NCBI RefSeq assembly: GCF_017743975.1
Contig: NZ_JAGHRC010000002.1
Span: forward strand, 434,001 to 498,000
Length of the DNA stretch: 64,000 bases
Origin: Ruegeria sp. R14_0
Lineage (GTDB): Bacteria; Pseudomonadota; Alphaproteobacteria; Rhodobacterales; Rhodobacteraceae
Direction: 5' to 3'
Below, in pieces: positions 42,096-50,793 of the stretch. Numbering within the stretch: the stretch's first letter is position 1; each line of letters starts with the position of its first letter. Both the position numbers and the translations under genes were made by a program. Below the pieces are notes generated by a model that was given only the letters and a program-made list of their open reading frames with translations, did no database searches and was not told the DNA's origin.

Positions 42096-44536
42096 TTGGC
42101 TGGTTCCATGACCTTCTGCTGAACATCGCGCAGGCGGTGACCAGACGGATCAAAAGGTGGTTCAGCCAGAATTTTGGCTTTGTGCGGCCTGCCAAGGATG
42201 AAAATTTCAACCGTATCCCCGGGCCGGGCAATAGCAGGATTGGCGTAGCCGATAGCAAGCGACTTACCCACGGAATAGCCATAGGCGCCCGACGTCACGC
42301 GACCCACCGGGGTGCCATCGGGGGCAAAAATTGGCTCTCCTCCTGTTGCATCCGCATCCGTCACGTCGACCTCAAAGATCGACAGCACCTCGCGCGCGGG
42401 GTTGTCTTTGACCTGAAGATAGGCGTCTTTGTGCAGGAAATCCTTGTCCAGCTTGATCAATCCCGCCAGCCCGACTTCCTGTGGCCAATACTCCTGCGAA
42501 TACTCGCGGCCCCATGAACCATACCCTTTTTCGATCCGCAGAGACCCAAGGGCGCGACCACCCACCGGACCGCCGTCCAGCTCTCTGGCCGCCTCCAGAA
42601 GCGTTGTATAGAGCCTGATTTGGTCCTCTTCGGCGCAGTGCAGTTCCCATCCCAGATCGCCCGTAAAGCTGACGCGGATGGCCAGACAAGTTACCCCGGC
42701 GACCTCAATGGTCTGCGATCGCATAAAGCGGAACGCTTCGTTCGACAGATCCGCATTGGTCAGGCGCTGCAGCAAATCGCGCGATTTTGGCCCCGCCACG
42801 TTGAAGCCAGCGATGCGGTCCGTTGCCACTTCGAACGTCGTGTCTTTGGGCAGATCAACCATGTTGAAGAACCGCTGATGGTAGCGCTCGGCCATGCCCG
42901 AGCCGATCATCATGTATTCGTCCTCGGCCACTTTGGTGATTGTGAAATCGCCAGCAACACCGCCGCGGACGGAAATCAGCGGAGTCAGGCAGGACCGGCC
43001 TACCTCGGTCGGTACACGGTTGGCGACCAGCCGGTCCAGCCAATCATACGCACCCGGCCCTTTGATCACGTAGTTGGCGAAGTTCGAGATATCGATTACG
43101 CCGACACTTTCGCGCAGCATCTTCACCTCGCGGCCCACCGGTTCCCACCAGTTTTGGCGAGTGAAGCCGATCGTCTCTTCCGTGCCGGGTTGATCAGCAA
43201 ACCACAGCGGGTGTTCCCAACCGCAGTTCAGACCAAAGACGCAGCCCATGTCCTTTTGCATCTGGTACGCGGGGCGCACGCGGGCGGGACGTCCGGCGCT
43301 GCGTTCTTCGTTCGGGAAATGGATGGCGAAACGGTGCGTATACTGATCCTCAACCCGCGCCTTGGTGAATTTCTTGTCCGCCCAATCGCCGAACCGGGCC
43401 AGATCCCAGGCGAACATGTCATATTGCGGCTCACCCTCGATCATCCATTGCGCGGCCAACAACCCAAGACCACCCGATTGCGAAAAGCCGGGGATCAGAC
43501 CGCCGCAGAGGAAATAGTTCTGTAGCTCGGGCACCGGCCCCCAAAGCGCGCTGGAATCGGGCGACCAGATCATCGGCCCGTTGATCACCCGTTTGACCCC
43601 GGCGGTGGCCGCAACCGGCACACGTTCAGTGGCGCGGATTACGTTTTCCATGATCCGATCCAGATCGTCGGGGAACAGATCATGGGCAAAATCCAGCGGC
43701 GTGCCGTCCTCGGCCCAGAACTTCATGTCCTTTTCATAGGCCCCGATCAGCAGACCGTTACCTTCCTGCCGGAAGTAGTACTCGCCATCCCGGTCAGCGA
43801 TTGAAGGGAGGCGGCGGCCCAGATTGGCAACTTCATCGATGGATTCGGTGACGAAATACTGATGCTCGGTCGGTTGCAAAGGCAGGGTCAGGCCGGCCAG
43901 CGCTGCCACTTCTCGGCCCCAGAGCCCCGCAGCGTTCACCACCCACTGGGTATGAATGTCGCCCTTTTCAGTCCGCACGATCCACGATCCGTCTGGCTGT
44001 TGATCAGTGCCTAACACAGGGCAAAAACGCTCAATCGTGGCCCCCATGGCCCGCGCGCCAGCCGCATAGGCATGTGGCACGCCCGAGGGGTCGACATTGC
44101 CGCCGTCGGGTTCGTACATGATGCAGCGAATATCGTCGAACTGCGCCAGAGGGTGCAGTTCCTTCGCTTGCTCGCGGCTGACCTCATAGAAGTTTAGCCC
44201 ATAGAACCGGGCCTTGGCTTCCTGAAGACGCAGCTGATGCTCGCGTTCTTCGGTTTGGGCCAGATACAGCGAACCGGGTTGAAAGACACCGCAGCTTTGG
44301 CCGGTTTCCTGCTCCAGCTCTTTATACAGTTTCATCGTATAGTGCTGGATGCGGGTGATGTTGTTGTTGTCGTGAAGGCCGTGGATATTGGCCGCGGCGT
44401 GCCAGGTCGACCCTGACGTCAGCTCATCCCGTTCCAGCAGGACAACATCCCGCCAGCCAAGCTTGGCCAGATGGTAGAGTATCGAACAACCTGCCAAGCC
44501 TCCGCCGATCACTACGGCCTGTGCGTGCGTTTTCAT
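42092..44536 (-). CDS. FAD-dependent dimethylglycine/sarcosine dehydrogenase-like protein with GcvT domain
   Basis: The ATG at 44536, preceded by GGCAGGAGATCACG, gives 814 aa. The N-terminal DAO-type FAD domain has GGGLAG at 11-16 and the STWHAA motif, in which H46 matches the histidine covalently bound to FAD in dimethylglycine dehydrogenase. The C-terminal half (from about 430) is an aminomethyltransferase (GcvT) domain (VGVIDISNFANYVIKGPGA, GFNVAGPKSRDLLQRL) that transfers the released one-carbon unit to tetrahydrofolate. Demethylation of dimethylglycine, sarcosine or a related N-methyl compound is likely, and fits the adjacent betB. The substrate is not settled. Confidence 0.92.
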   Translation of the reverse strand: MKTHAQAVVIGGGLAGCSILYHLAKLGWRDVVLLERDELTSGSTWHAAANIHGLHDNNNITRIQHYTMKLYKELEQETGQSCGVFQPGSLYLAQTEEREHQLRLQEAKARFYGLNFYEVSREQAKELHPLAQFDDIRCIMYEPDGGNVDPSGVPHAYAAGARAMGATIERFCPVLGTDQQPDGSWIVRTEKGDIHTQWVVNAAGLWGREVAALAGLTLPLQPTEHQYFVTESIDEVANLGRRLPSIADRDGEYYFRQEGNGLLIGAYEKDMKFWAEDGTPLDFAHDLFPDDLDRIMENVIRATERVPVAATAGVKRVINGPMIWSPDSSALWGPVPELQNYFLCGGLIPGFSQSGGLGLLAAQWMIEGEPQYDMFAWDLARFGDWADKKFTKARVEDQYTHRFAIHFPNEERSAGRPARVRPAYQMQKDMGCVFGLNCGWEHPLWFADQPGTEETIGFTRQNWWEPVGREVKMLRESVGVIDISNFANYVIKGPGAYDWLDRLVANRVPTEVGRSCLTPLISVRGGVAGDFTITKVAEDEYMMIGSGMAERYHQRFFNMVDLPKDTTFEVATDRIAGFNVAGPKSRDLLQRLTNADLSNEAFRFMRSQTIEVAGVTCLAIRVSFTGDLGWELHCAEEDQIRLYTTLLEAARELDGGPVGGRALGSLRIEKGYGSWGREYSQEYWPQEVGLAGLIKLDKDFLHKDAYLQVKDNPAREVLSIFEVDVTDADATGGEPIFAPDGTPVGRVTSGAYGYSVGKSLAIGYANPAIARPGDTVEIFILGRPHKAKILAEPPFDPSGHRLRDVQQKVMEPAK

Positions 44537-44614
44537 GAGCGTGATCTCCTGCCGACGGCACCGCAATCGGCGCCCTTTGACAGGAGTCAGCCACAGGTCG
44601 CAGGCAGCTTATGC

Positions 44615-44645
44615 TCTGTTCCCGACGCGAAATGTCGGGAACAGA
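44615..44645 (-). other. 12-bp stem-loop between betB and the dehydrogenase gene
   Basis: TCTGTTCCCGAC (44615-44626) pairs perfectly with GTCGGGAACAGA (44634-44645) around a 7-base loop, 20 bases after the betB stop. No T run follows on the minus strand. It may partly terminate the betB message or act as a processing or stability element. Confidence 0.55.
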
Positions 44646-44665
44646 ACCAAGATAGCCGGTTTTGA

Positions 44666-46120
44666 TCAGTATGGCGCCTCGACATCGTTCATCGAGACGT
44701 AGACTGTCTTCATCTCGCTGAAGTGATTGATCGCCAGTTTTGAGTTTTCGCGCCCAACGCCCGACATCTTGGATCCACCAAATGGAGCTTCGACCGGGGC
44801 AAGGTTGTAGGTGTTGATATAGCACGTGCCCGCCTCGAACCCGGCCACGACGCGGTGCGCGCGGGTCAGGTCATTGGTAAAGACGCCAGCGGCCAGACCG
44901 AACTCGGTGTCGTTGGCACGCGCCAAAACCTCTTGTTCAGTGTCGAAATCCAGCACAGACATGACCGGACCAAAGATCTCCTCGCGCGCGATGGCCATGT
45001 CGTCGGTCACATCTGCAAAGACCGTGGGCTGCATGTAGTACCCGTTGCCTTCGATCCGGGTGCCGCCATAGACCAGTAGCGCGCCATCGGCTTTGCCCTT
45101 TTCGACATAGCTCAGCGCAATATTCAGCTGATTTTCGCTCACCATCGGTCCGAAATTGACATTTTCATCCAACGGGTCGCCAATTATTGCGTTTTCTAGC
45201 CGTTCAGAAAGGCGCTTGAGGAAGGCCTCTTTGATCCCTTTCTGCACAAAAACGCGGGTACCGTTCGAACAGACCTGACCCGAGGAGTAGAAATTGCCCA
45301 GAATCGCGCCGGATACGGCGTTTTCAATGTCCGCGTCATCAAAGACGATCATCGGGGATTTTCCGCCCAATTCCATCGTCACGTGCTTCATGCCATCGGC
45401 CGCAGCGGCATAGACCTTGCGGCCGGTCGGCACCGAACCGGTCAGAGACACCTTGGCGACGCGCGGGTCGGTCACAAGAGAGGCACCAACGTCGCCATAA
45501 CCCTGGATCACGTTGTAAACACCCTTGGGCGCGCCCGCTTCGATTAGGATTTCAGCCACCTGCAAGGCCGACAGCGGCGTGGTTTCCGACGGTTTAAAAA
45601 CCATCGTGTTGCCACACGCCAATGCAGGAGCACCTTTCCAGCACGCGATCTGGGTCGGATAGTTCCATGCGCCGATGCCGACACAGACACCCAGCGCTTC
45701 GCGAATGGTATAGACAAAATCACCACCGCCAAGCGGGATGTGTTCCCCCGTCAGTGACGCAGCCAGGCCCCCGAAATACTCCAGTGCGTCTGCACCCGAA
45801 GTGGCATCCGCTACCAGGGTTTCCTGCAAAGGTTTGCCTGTGTCGTGTGTTTCCAGGATCGACAACTCGCGATTGCGTTCGCGCATGATGTCTGCCGCCC
45901 TGCGCAAGACGCGACCACGCTCGGTGCCAGACAGGGCGGCCCAGTCAGCCTGGGCGTTTTTTGCACTTGTTAGAGCCTGATTCACGATATCAGGCGTGGC
46001 GGAATGCAGTCGCGCGATGACGTTGCCCGTGGCAGGGTAAATCACGTCAATGGGGGCGCCACTGGTGTCTTCGACATATGCGCCATTGATGAAATGGCTC
46101 GCCGTGGGCTGGAACTTCAT
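44666..46120 (-). CDS. betB: Betaine aldehyde dehydrogenase
   Basis: This 484-aa NAD(P)-dependent aldehyde dehydrogenase converts betaine aldehyde to glycine betaine. The catalytic pair is E250 (MELGGKSP) and C284 ([10 protein letters not shown]); the latter sequence, with [27 protein letters not shown], is characteristic of BetB rather than general ALDHs. The C-terminus [17 protein letters not shown] is also typical. betA, betI and betC are absent nearby, but a BetI-like palindrome lies 40 bases upstream. The downstream dehydrogenase would act later in the choline-betaine-dimethylglycine path. Confidence 0.94.
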   Translation of the reverse strand: MKFQPTASHFINGAYVEDTSGAPIDVIYPATGNVIARLHSATPDIVNQALTSAKNAQADWAALSGTERGRVLRRAADIMRERNRELSILETHDTGKPLQETLVADATSGADALEYFGGLAASLTGEHIPLGGGDFVYTIREALGVCVGIGAWNYPTQIACWKGAPALACGNTMVFKPSETTPLSALQVAEILIEAGAPKGVYNVIQGYGDVGASLVTDPRVAKVSLTGSVPTGRKVYAAAADGMKHVTMELGGKSPMIVFDDADIENAVSGAILGNFYSSGQVCSNGTRVFVQKGIKEAFLKRLSERLENAIIGDPLDENVNFGPMVSENQLNIALSYVEKGKADGALLVYGGTRIEGNGYYMQPTVFADVTDDMAIAREEIFGPVMSVLDFDTEQEVLARANDTEFGLAAGVFTNDLTRAHRVVAGFEAGTCYINTYNLAPVEAPFGGSKMSGVGRENSKLAINHFSEMKTVYVSMNDVEAPY

Positions 46121-46160
46121 GTCGGTTTCCTTCTCAGAGGTCTTTTCCCATGCGTGTATC

Positions 46161-46186
46161 TTTTATTGATTGGTCAGTCAATAAAA
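46161..46186. promoter_or_regulatory. BetI-like operator upstream of betB
   Basis: TTTTATTGA (46161-46169) and TCAATAAAA (46178-46186) are perfect 9-bp arms around TTGGTCAG. This resembles the choline-responsive BetI boxes (TTGATTGGNCNNTCAAT type, from memory). It lies 40-66 bases before the betB start. Confidence 0.7.
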
Positions 46187-46228
46187 CCGCATCACGGCAA
46201 ACTCCCGCTGATGTGAGGGGGCCTCCAC

Positions 46229-46257
46229 TTGAAAAAAATGGTTAATGTTCCATATAT
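46229..46257 (+). promoter_or_regulatory. Sigma-70-type promoter of the small repeat protein
   Basis: TTGAAA (46229-46234) and ATATAT (46252-46257) are separated by 17 bases, near the ideal spacing, and end 27 bases before the ATG at 46285, with AGAGGAG as ribosome-binding site. Confidence 0.55.
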
Positions 46258-46284
46258 GTTCTTCATAGTCAGAGGAGCATTCCG

Positions 46285-46614
46285 ATGTCTAATCAAGCCC
46301 GAAATGCCGAGTTGAACGGCCCGACGAACGACTATCACCTGCTGCCCGTCACTGACCGGCAAATGCGGTATGCCCGCGCGATCGCGCAGCAGTCAGCCTT
46401 GGAAATTCCGGTTGAGGCCCAGCGCGATCGTCGATCAATGTCCGCCTGGATTTCAGCGCACAAGCCGGTCGATCCGTCCCCCTTCGCGAATTATCCAACC
46501 GGCAAGCAGGTCGCCTTTGCCGAGCGGATATCCCGCACCAAACGCCGCCCGATCCCGTCCGAGTGTTTTCGGGACAAGCGGGCCATGTCTTTGTGGATCG
46601 ACCACAACAAATAG
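46285..46614 (+). CDS. Small protein made of two copies of a 38-residue motif
   Basis: This 109-aa basic protein consists of an N-terminal tail and two gap-free copies of one motif, residues 23-60 and 72-109, offset by 49 residues. Shared positions follow T-x2-Q-x3-A-x2-I, then I-P-x-E-x2-R-D-x-R-x-M-S-x-W-I-x3-K. Similar short motifs occur at the C-termini of some DNA topoisomerases and other DNA-acting enzymes, where they probably bind DNA; that likeness is from memory. It has its own promoter and a good AGAGGAG site. It is divergent from betB across the BetI-like site. Confidence 0.75.
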   Translation: MSNQARNAELNGPTNDYHLLPVTDRQMRYARAIAQQSALEIPVEAQRDRRSMSAWISAHKPVDPSPFANYPTGKQVAFAERISRTKRRPIPSECFRDKRAMSLWIDHNK

Positions 46615-46628
46615 CCCTGTATCAGAGC

Positions 46629-47129
46629 CTATTTCTCGTGGTTGCGCGCATACAAGGCGACGGCCGCAGCCACGAACAAGCCTAGTAAGATATACCCGGT
46701 CACAGCTTCGGATACCGCAAGACCCCTGCAAAGACCGGTTGGGGACATGTCGCCATACCCAACCGTGGTGAACGTAACATACGAGAAATACAGGATGTCG
46801 CCCGGCCCTTCGGCCCCGATGACGCAGTTGTCGTTATAGCCGAACGCGCCATAAACGGCCGCAAACAGGAACGGCACCACTTGGATGAACGACACCCCCA
46901 TCAGGAACAACAGCCTGCGCGGAGAGGTGACCTGGGTCATGTAAAACCAGGATTGCGAAACGATCCAGATGAACAGAACAATTGACGCGAAGGTACCGAT
47001 TGTGTCACCAGCCGTGGCTTCACTCAGGCGTGACAGGCCAAACCAGGCCAAAAAGCTGGCCAGCACCATTCCGGCGGCGGACAGCAGGGTCGACTTCCAT
47101 TCCGCCAAAGTTGTGGGTTTGCGGGACAT
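46629..47129 (-). CDS. Two-transmembrane-type potassium channel (Ion_trans_2)
   Basis: This 166-aa inner-membrane protein has an ion channel selectivity filter TVGYGD in SYVTFTTVGYGDMSPTG, preceded by a pore helix and followed by the last membrane segment (AVTGYILLGLFVAAAVALY). Before the pore there are further hydrophobic segments (GMVLASFLAWFGLSRL, IVLFIWIVSQSWFYM, LLFLMGVSFIQVVPFLFAAVYG), so it probably has four in all. There is no cytoplasmic RCK domain. Four subunits would form a K+ pore; the gating signal is unknown. Confidence 0.88.
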   Translation of the reverse strand: MSRKPTTLAEWKSTLLSAAGMVLASFLAWFGLSRLSEATAGDTIGTFASIVLFIWIVSQSWFYMTQVTSPRRLLFLMGVSFIQVVPFLFAAVYGAFGYNDNCVIGAEGPGDILYFSYVTFTTVGYGDMSPTGLCRGLAVSEAVTGYILLGLFVAAAVALYARNHEK

Positions 47130-47205
47130 TGCGCCTCCGATCCGCTGAATTGATCCGGATCATCCGGCTTTACGCGCGGTCTCGCAACCGGAATTGCATG
47201 CCGGA

Positions 47206-48111
47206 TCAGTCGGCGCCCAAATGCTCTTCGCCGCGCTGGCGCGACAGCAGGATCTGCTTCTGACGCTCGCGGAAGCGCATTTTGTCCGCCTCAGAGGTTT
47301 CATTGATGCAATGATGGCAGCACACGCCATGCTCGTATTCCGGGCGCTTCATATCCTCGGGCAGGATCGGGCGGCGGCAGCCATGGCACAGGTTATGCGG
47401 CCCCTCGACCAACCCGTGCCCAACCGAGACGCGGTTGTCGAAGACAAAGCATTCGCCCTGCCATGTGCTGTCTTCGGCGGGCATTTCTTCGAGGTATCGC
47501 AGGATGCCGCCTTTCAGGTGATACACATCCTCGACCCCCTGCCCCAGCAGGAAGTTTGTCGATTTCTCGCACCGGATACCGCCGGTGCAAAACATGGCGA
47601 CGCGCTTGTTGTGAAAGCGGTCCTTGTTGTCTTCCCACCAGGCCGGGAATTCGCGGAAACTGGCCGTTTCAGGGTCTATTGCGCCCTCGAACGTACCAAT
47701 CGCCACCTCATAGTCATTGCGTGTGTCAATCACCACTACATCGTCCGAGCGGATCAGATCATTCCAATCCTCAGGTTCGACATAGTTGCCGACGCGGGTG
47801 CGCGGATCGATTTCAGGCTGACCCATGGTCACGATCTCTTTTTTAAGACGCACCTTCATCTTGCCAAAAGGCGGGTGATCCGCGGTCGCCTCTTTCCACT
47901 CAAGATCGGCGCAACCAGGCAATGCCTTGATATGCGCCAGTACCGCGTCGATCCCGGCACGAGGACCAGCAATGGTGCCATTGATGCCTTCTTGCGCCAG
48001 CAGCAACGTGCCTTTGACCGATTGCGCACGGCAAAGATCCAGCAGCGGGTCGCGCAGGCCGGCGTGGTCCGGGAAACGGGTGAAGTGATAGAGAGCAGCG
48101 ATCGTATACAT
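47206..48111 (-). CDS. trhO: tRNA uridine(34) hydroxylase TrhO (rhodanese-like, UPF0176)
   Basis: This 301-aa protein has an N-terminal acylphosphatase-like domain (LLLAQEGINGTIAG), a rhodanese domain with the active-site loop FCTGGIRCEKS, and a C-terminal zinc-ribbon-like cysteine set (CHGCRRP, CCHHC). These are the features of E. coli YceA/TrhO, which hydroxylates U34 in the tRNA wobble position using oxygen. It is divergent from pncA. Confidence 0.93.
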   Translation of the reverse strand: MYTIAALYHFTRFPDHAGLRDPLLDLCRAQSVKGTLLLAQEGINGTIAGPRAGIDAVLAHIKALPGCADLEWKEATADHPPFGKMKVRLKKEIVTMGQPEIDPRTRVGNYVEPEDWNDLIRSDDVVVIDTRNDYEVAIGTFEGAIDPETASFREFPAWWEDNKDRFHNKRVAMFCTGGIRCEKSTNFLLGQGVEDVYHLKGGILRYLEEMPAEDSTWQGECFVFDNRVSVGHGLVEGPHNLCHGCRRPILPEDMKRPEYEHGVCCHHCINETSEADKMRFRERQKQILLSRQRGEEHLGAD

Positions 48112-48208
48112 GCGCGCGGTCTAAACCTGCTGGCACAGAGTCGCAAGGGATCGGATTGACGCCCCCCTTTTGGCCCCCTACCGATAGGGAAATGTGAGGA
48201 GGCCCGCG

Positions 48209-48802
48209 ATGACCCATGCCCTGATTGTAGTCGACGTTCAGAATGATTTCTGCCCCGGAGGTGCACTGGCCGTGCCCGGAGGCGACGAAATCGTGGGCAC
48301 GATCAACGCCATGATGGAGGACTATGACGCGGTGATCCTGACCCAGGATTGGCACCCGGCAGGGCATTCCTCGTTTGCCAGCGAACATGACGGCAAAAAA
48401 CCGTTCGACATGACCGAGATGCGTTATGGGCCGCAGGTCTTGTGGCCTGATCACTGTGTTCAAGGCACCGAGGGTGCCAGTTTTCACCCAGAGTTGAAGA
48501 CGCATGCTGATCTGGTCATTCGCAAAGGGTTCAGGCCCGGTATCGACAGCTACTCGGCGTTTTATGAAAACGATCAAAAGACACCAACGGGCTTGGAAGG
48601 CTACTTGAAATCCCGCGGCATCGACACGCTGACCCTTGTGGGATTGGCCACGGATTTCTGCGTGCATTTTTCGGCCGTAGACGCGGCGCGTTTGGGATTT
48701 GATGTGACTGTCCGCATGGACGCGTGTCGGGCAATAGATCTGGACGGATCACTGGCTGCGGCCGAAGAGGCGATGCGGTCTGCCGGTGTGAAGCTGGTTT
48801 AA
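48209..48802 (+). CDS. pncA: Nicotinamidase
   Basis: The ATG at 48209 follows GAGGAGG and gives 197 aa. The enzyme hydrolyses nicotinamide to nicotinate. Active-site elements are visible: D9 in VVDVQNDF, the metal site region DWHPAGHSSF, a Lys in VIRKGF, and the nucleophilic Cys in GLATDFCVHF. With pncB 0.7 kb downstream it forms the NAD salvage route from nicotinamide to nicotinate mononucleotide, although a minus-strand gene separates them. It overlaps that gene by 4 bp tail-to-tail. Confidence 0.95.
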   Translation: MTHALIVVDVQNDFCPGGALAVPGGDEIVGTINAMMEDYDAVILTQDWHPAGHSSFASEHDGKKPFDMTEMRYGPQVLWPDHCVQGTEGASFHPELKTHADLVIRKGFRPGIDSYSAFYENDQKTPTGLEGYLKSRGIDTLTLVGLATDFCVHFSAVDAARLGFDVTVRMDACRAIDLDGSLAAAEEAMRSAGVKLV

Positions 48803-49332
48803 GGCGTACTGCCGGTTTCAGCGAGGTATCTGAGAACCGCAAACAGGATGACCGCCAGCCCCAGCGCTACGCCGATGCGCCCCGGCAGGGTGCGGCGCTC
48901 CGGTGTCGCAGGGGATTTGTATCGCGGGTTCGGTGTCCAATCGACCACCTTGCGCGGCTGACCATTGCGCGGCCTGGCGGTTTTGACCTCTGCCAGAAAG
49001 CGGTGGAAATCAAACTCGCCGCAGTATTCGCCTTTGATTCCCATTGTACGGATATTGTCGAACAGGGCGCGCAGAATCCGTTCGCGCTCGGGTTCGTCCC
49101 GTGGCGGATAGAAGCCATGCGTCAGTTCGCTGTCGGTTGCGTCCAGATCGAATCCGGCATCCTGGAAAATCTTACGGATTTTTGGAGAGGTCGCCCTGAG
49201 TGCATCGGCAGTTTTGACGTCGCGAAACTGAGCACGCACAGTTTCTGCGTTCGCCGCATCTCCCTGCGCCGTATCAGGATCACCTTTCACTTGCTCAACA
49301 AAAACGATATCGAAATCGTACTCAAGAACCAT
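48799..49332 (-). CDS. Putative tail-anchored membrane protein, function unknown
   Basis: This 177-aa protein has a soluble N-terminal part and one membrane segment at the extreme C-terminus (GRIGVALGLAVILFAVLRYLA), so it should be inserted as a tail-anchored protein. The soluble part includes TADALRATSPKIRKIFQDAGFDLDATDSELTHGFYPP and MGIKGEYCGEFDFHRFLAEV; I recognise no domain. It lies between pncA and pncB on the opposite strand and shares the 165-base upstream gap with pncB. Confidence 0.75.
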   Translation of the reverse strand: MVLEYDFDIVFVEQVKGDPDTAQGDAANAETVRAQFRDVKTADALRATSPKIRKIFQDAGFDLDATDSELTHGFYPPRDEPERERILRALFDNIRTMGIKGEYCGEFDFHRFLAEVKTARPRNGQPRKVVDWTPNPRYKSPATPERRTLPGRIGVALGLAVILFAVLRYLAETGSTP

Positions 49333-49364
49333 TCACTAAATTAACCTCGTTCAACCATCCCTTT

Positions 49365-49386
49365 CTTTTCACTAAACGGTGAAAAG
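49365..49386. promoter_or_regulatory. Inverted repeat upstream of pncB
   Basis: CTTTTCAC (49365-49372) and GTGAAAAG (49379-49386) are perfect 8-bp arms with a 6-base spacer. TTCACTAAA inside the repeat also occurs in the same direction at 49332-49340. It lies 112 bases before pncB in the divergent gap and may be the operator of an NAD-salvage regulator. Confidence 0.45.
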
Positions 49387-49497
49387 ATCACACAATATGC
49401 TCGCAATGTGACCTGACCTTGTCATTGTTATCATTCTAGCGACTCTTGCCATTCCACGCACCGATTGATCTAACAACGGAAATCGCAGGAGTTCCCC

Positions 49498-50790
49498 ATG
49501 GTCGATATTGCGACGCGTGTGTACAATCATAAATGGAAGATCGACCCGATTGTACGGTCTTTAATCGACACAGATTTCTACAAACTGCTGATGTGCCAGT
49601 CAGTGTTTCGAAATAAGCCTCAAACGGATGTCACTTTTTCCCTGATCAACCGGTCGAATCACATCCCATTGGCCAAACTTATTGACGAAGGTGAGCTGCG
49701 CGAGCAGTTGGATCATATCCGATCTCTCGGCCTGAGCCGAGGGGAAAGTACGTGGCTGCGGGGCAATACGTTCTATGGCAAGCGCCAGATGTTCCGCTCG
49801 GATTTCATGGAATGGTTCGAAAACCTGCGCTTGCCGCCGTATCACCTTGAACGCAAGGGCGATCAGTACGAGCTGACGTTCGAAGGCAAATGGCATGAGG
49901 TCATGCTATGGGAAATTCCTGCGCTGGCGGTCCTGATGGAGCTGCGCTCGCGCGCTGTCCTGAACGACATGCGCCGGTTCGAGCTGCAGGTTCTGTATGC
50001 CCGAGCCATGACCCGCGTTTGGGAAAAGATCGAGAAGCTGCGGGATATCGACGGGCTGGGGATCGCGGATTTCGGCACCCGGAGACGGCATTCCTTCTTG
50101 TGGCAGGACTGGTGCGTGCAGGCCATGATTGAAGGGCTTGGTCCGGCATTCAGCGGCACCTCGAACTGCCTGATCGCGATGCGGCGCGAGGTCGAGGCGA
50201 TCGGCACCAACGCGCATGAGCTGCCCATGGTCTACAGTGCACTGGCCAAGGACGATGCGGAACTGGCGCAGGCCCCCTATGACGTGCTCAGCGACTGGCA
50301 CGAGGAACATGACGGTAACTTGCGCATCATCCTGCCCGACACTTATGGCACGCAGGGCTTTCTGGATCGTGCGCCCGATTGGTTGGCCGGGTGGACCGGT
50401 ATCCGTATCGACAGCGGCGATCCGGCGGCAGGTGCGGAAACCGCGATCAAATGGTGGCAGTCACGCGGCGAAGACCCGATGGAAAAGCGCGTAATTTTCT
50501 CGGATGGGCTGGACGTCGACAAGATCCGCGAACTGCACACACAGTTTGCCCACCGGACCAAGGTTTCATTTGGCTGGGGGACGCTGCTGACAAACGATTT
50601 CCGCGGACTTGTGCCGAATGACGCTCTGGCGCCCTTTTCACTGGTCTGCAAGGCAGTGTCCGCCAATGGTCATCCGACGGTAAAACTGTCGGACAACCCG
50701 GAAAAGGCGATGGGCCCGAAGGACCAGATCGAACGCTACAAACGTGTGTTTGGCGTCGGCGCGCAAGAAGCCATCGAGGTCATCGTTTAG
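49498..50790 (+). CDS. pncB: Nicotinate phosphoribosyltransferase
   Basis: This 430-aa enzyme makes nicotinate mononucleotide from nicotinate and PRPP. Recognisable segments are SLIDTDFYKLLMCQSVF near the start, IADFGTRRRHSFLWQDWCVQAM (active-site region with the phosphorylated His of the family), IRIDSGDP, and KVSFGWGTLLTNDF. Length fits the proteobacterial type. The ATG at 49498 follows GCAGGAG. Together with pncA it salvages nicotinamide. Its stop is 3 bases from the stop of the aldehyde dehydrogenase on the other strand. Confidence 0.96.
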   Translation: MVDIATRVYNHKWKIDPIVRSLIDTDFYKLLMCQSVFRNKPQTDVTFSLINRSNHIPLAKLIDEGELREQLDHIRSLGLSRGESTWLRGNTFYGKRQMFRSDFMEWFENLRLPPYHLERKGDQYELTFEGKWHEVMLWEIPALAVLMELRSRAVLNDMRRFELQVLYARAMTRVWEKIEKLRDIDGLGIADFGTRRRHSFLWQDWCVQAMIEGLGPAFSGTSNCLIAMRREVEAIGTNAHELPMVYSALAKDDAELAQAPYDVLSDWHEEHDGNLRIILPDTYGTQGFLDRAPDWLAGWTGIRIDSGDPAAGAETAIKWWQSRGEDPMEKRVIFSDGLDVDKIRELHTQFAHRTKVSFGWGTLLTNDFRGLVPNDALAPFSLVCKAVSANGHPTVKLSDNPEKAMGPKDQIERYKRVFGVGAQEAIEVIV

Positions 50791-50793
50791 ACC

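Noticed and set aside
42620-43525. A 301-codon plus-strand frame inside the dehydrogenase gene
   Set aside because: Antisense shadow of a long recognised enzyme; no motif or ribosome-binding site.
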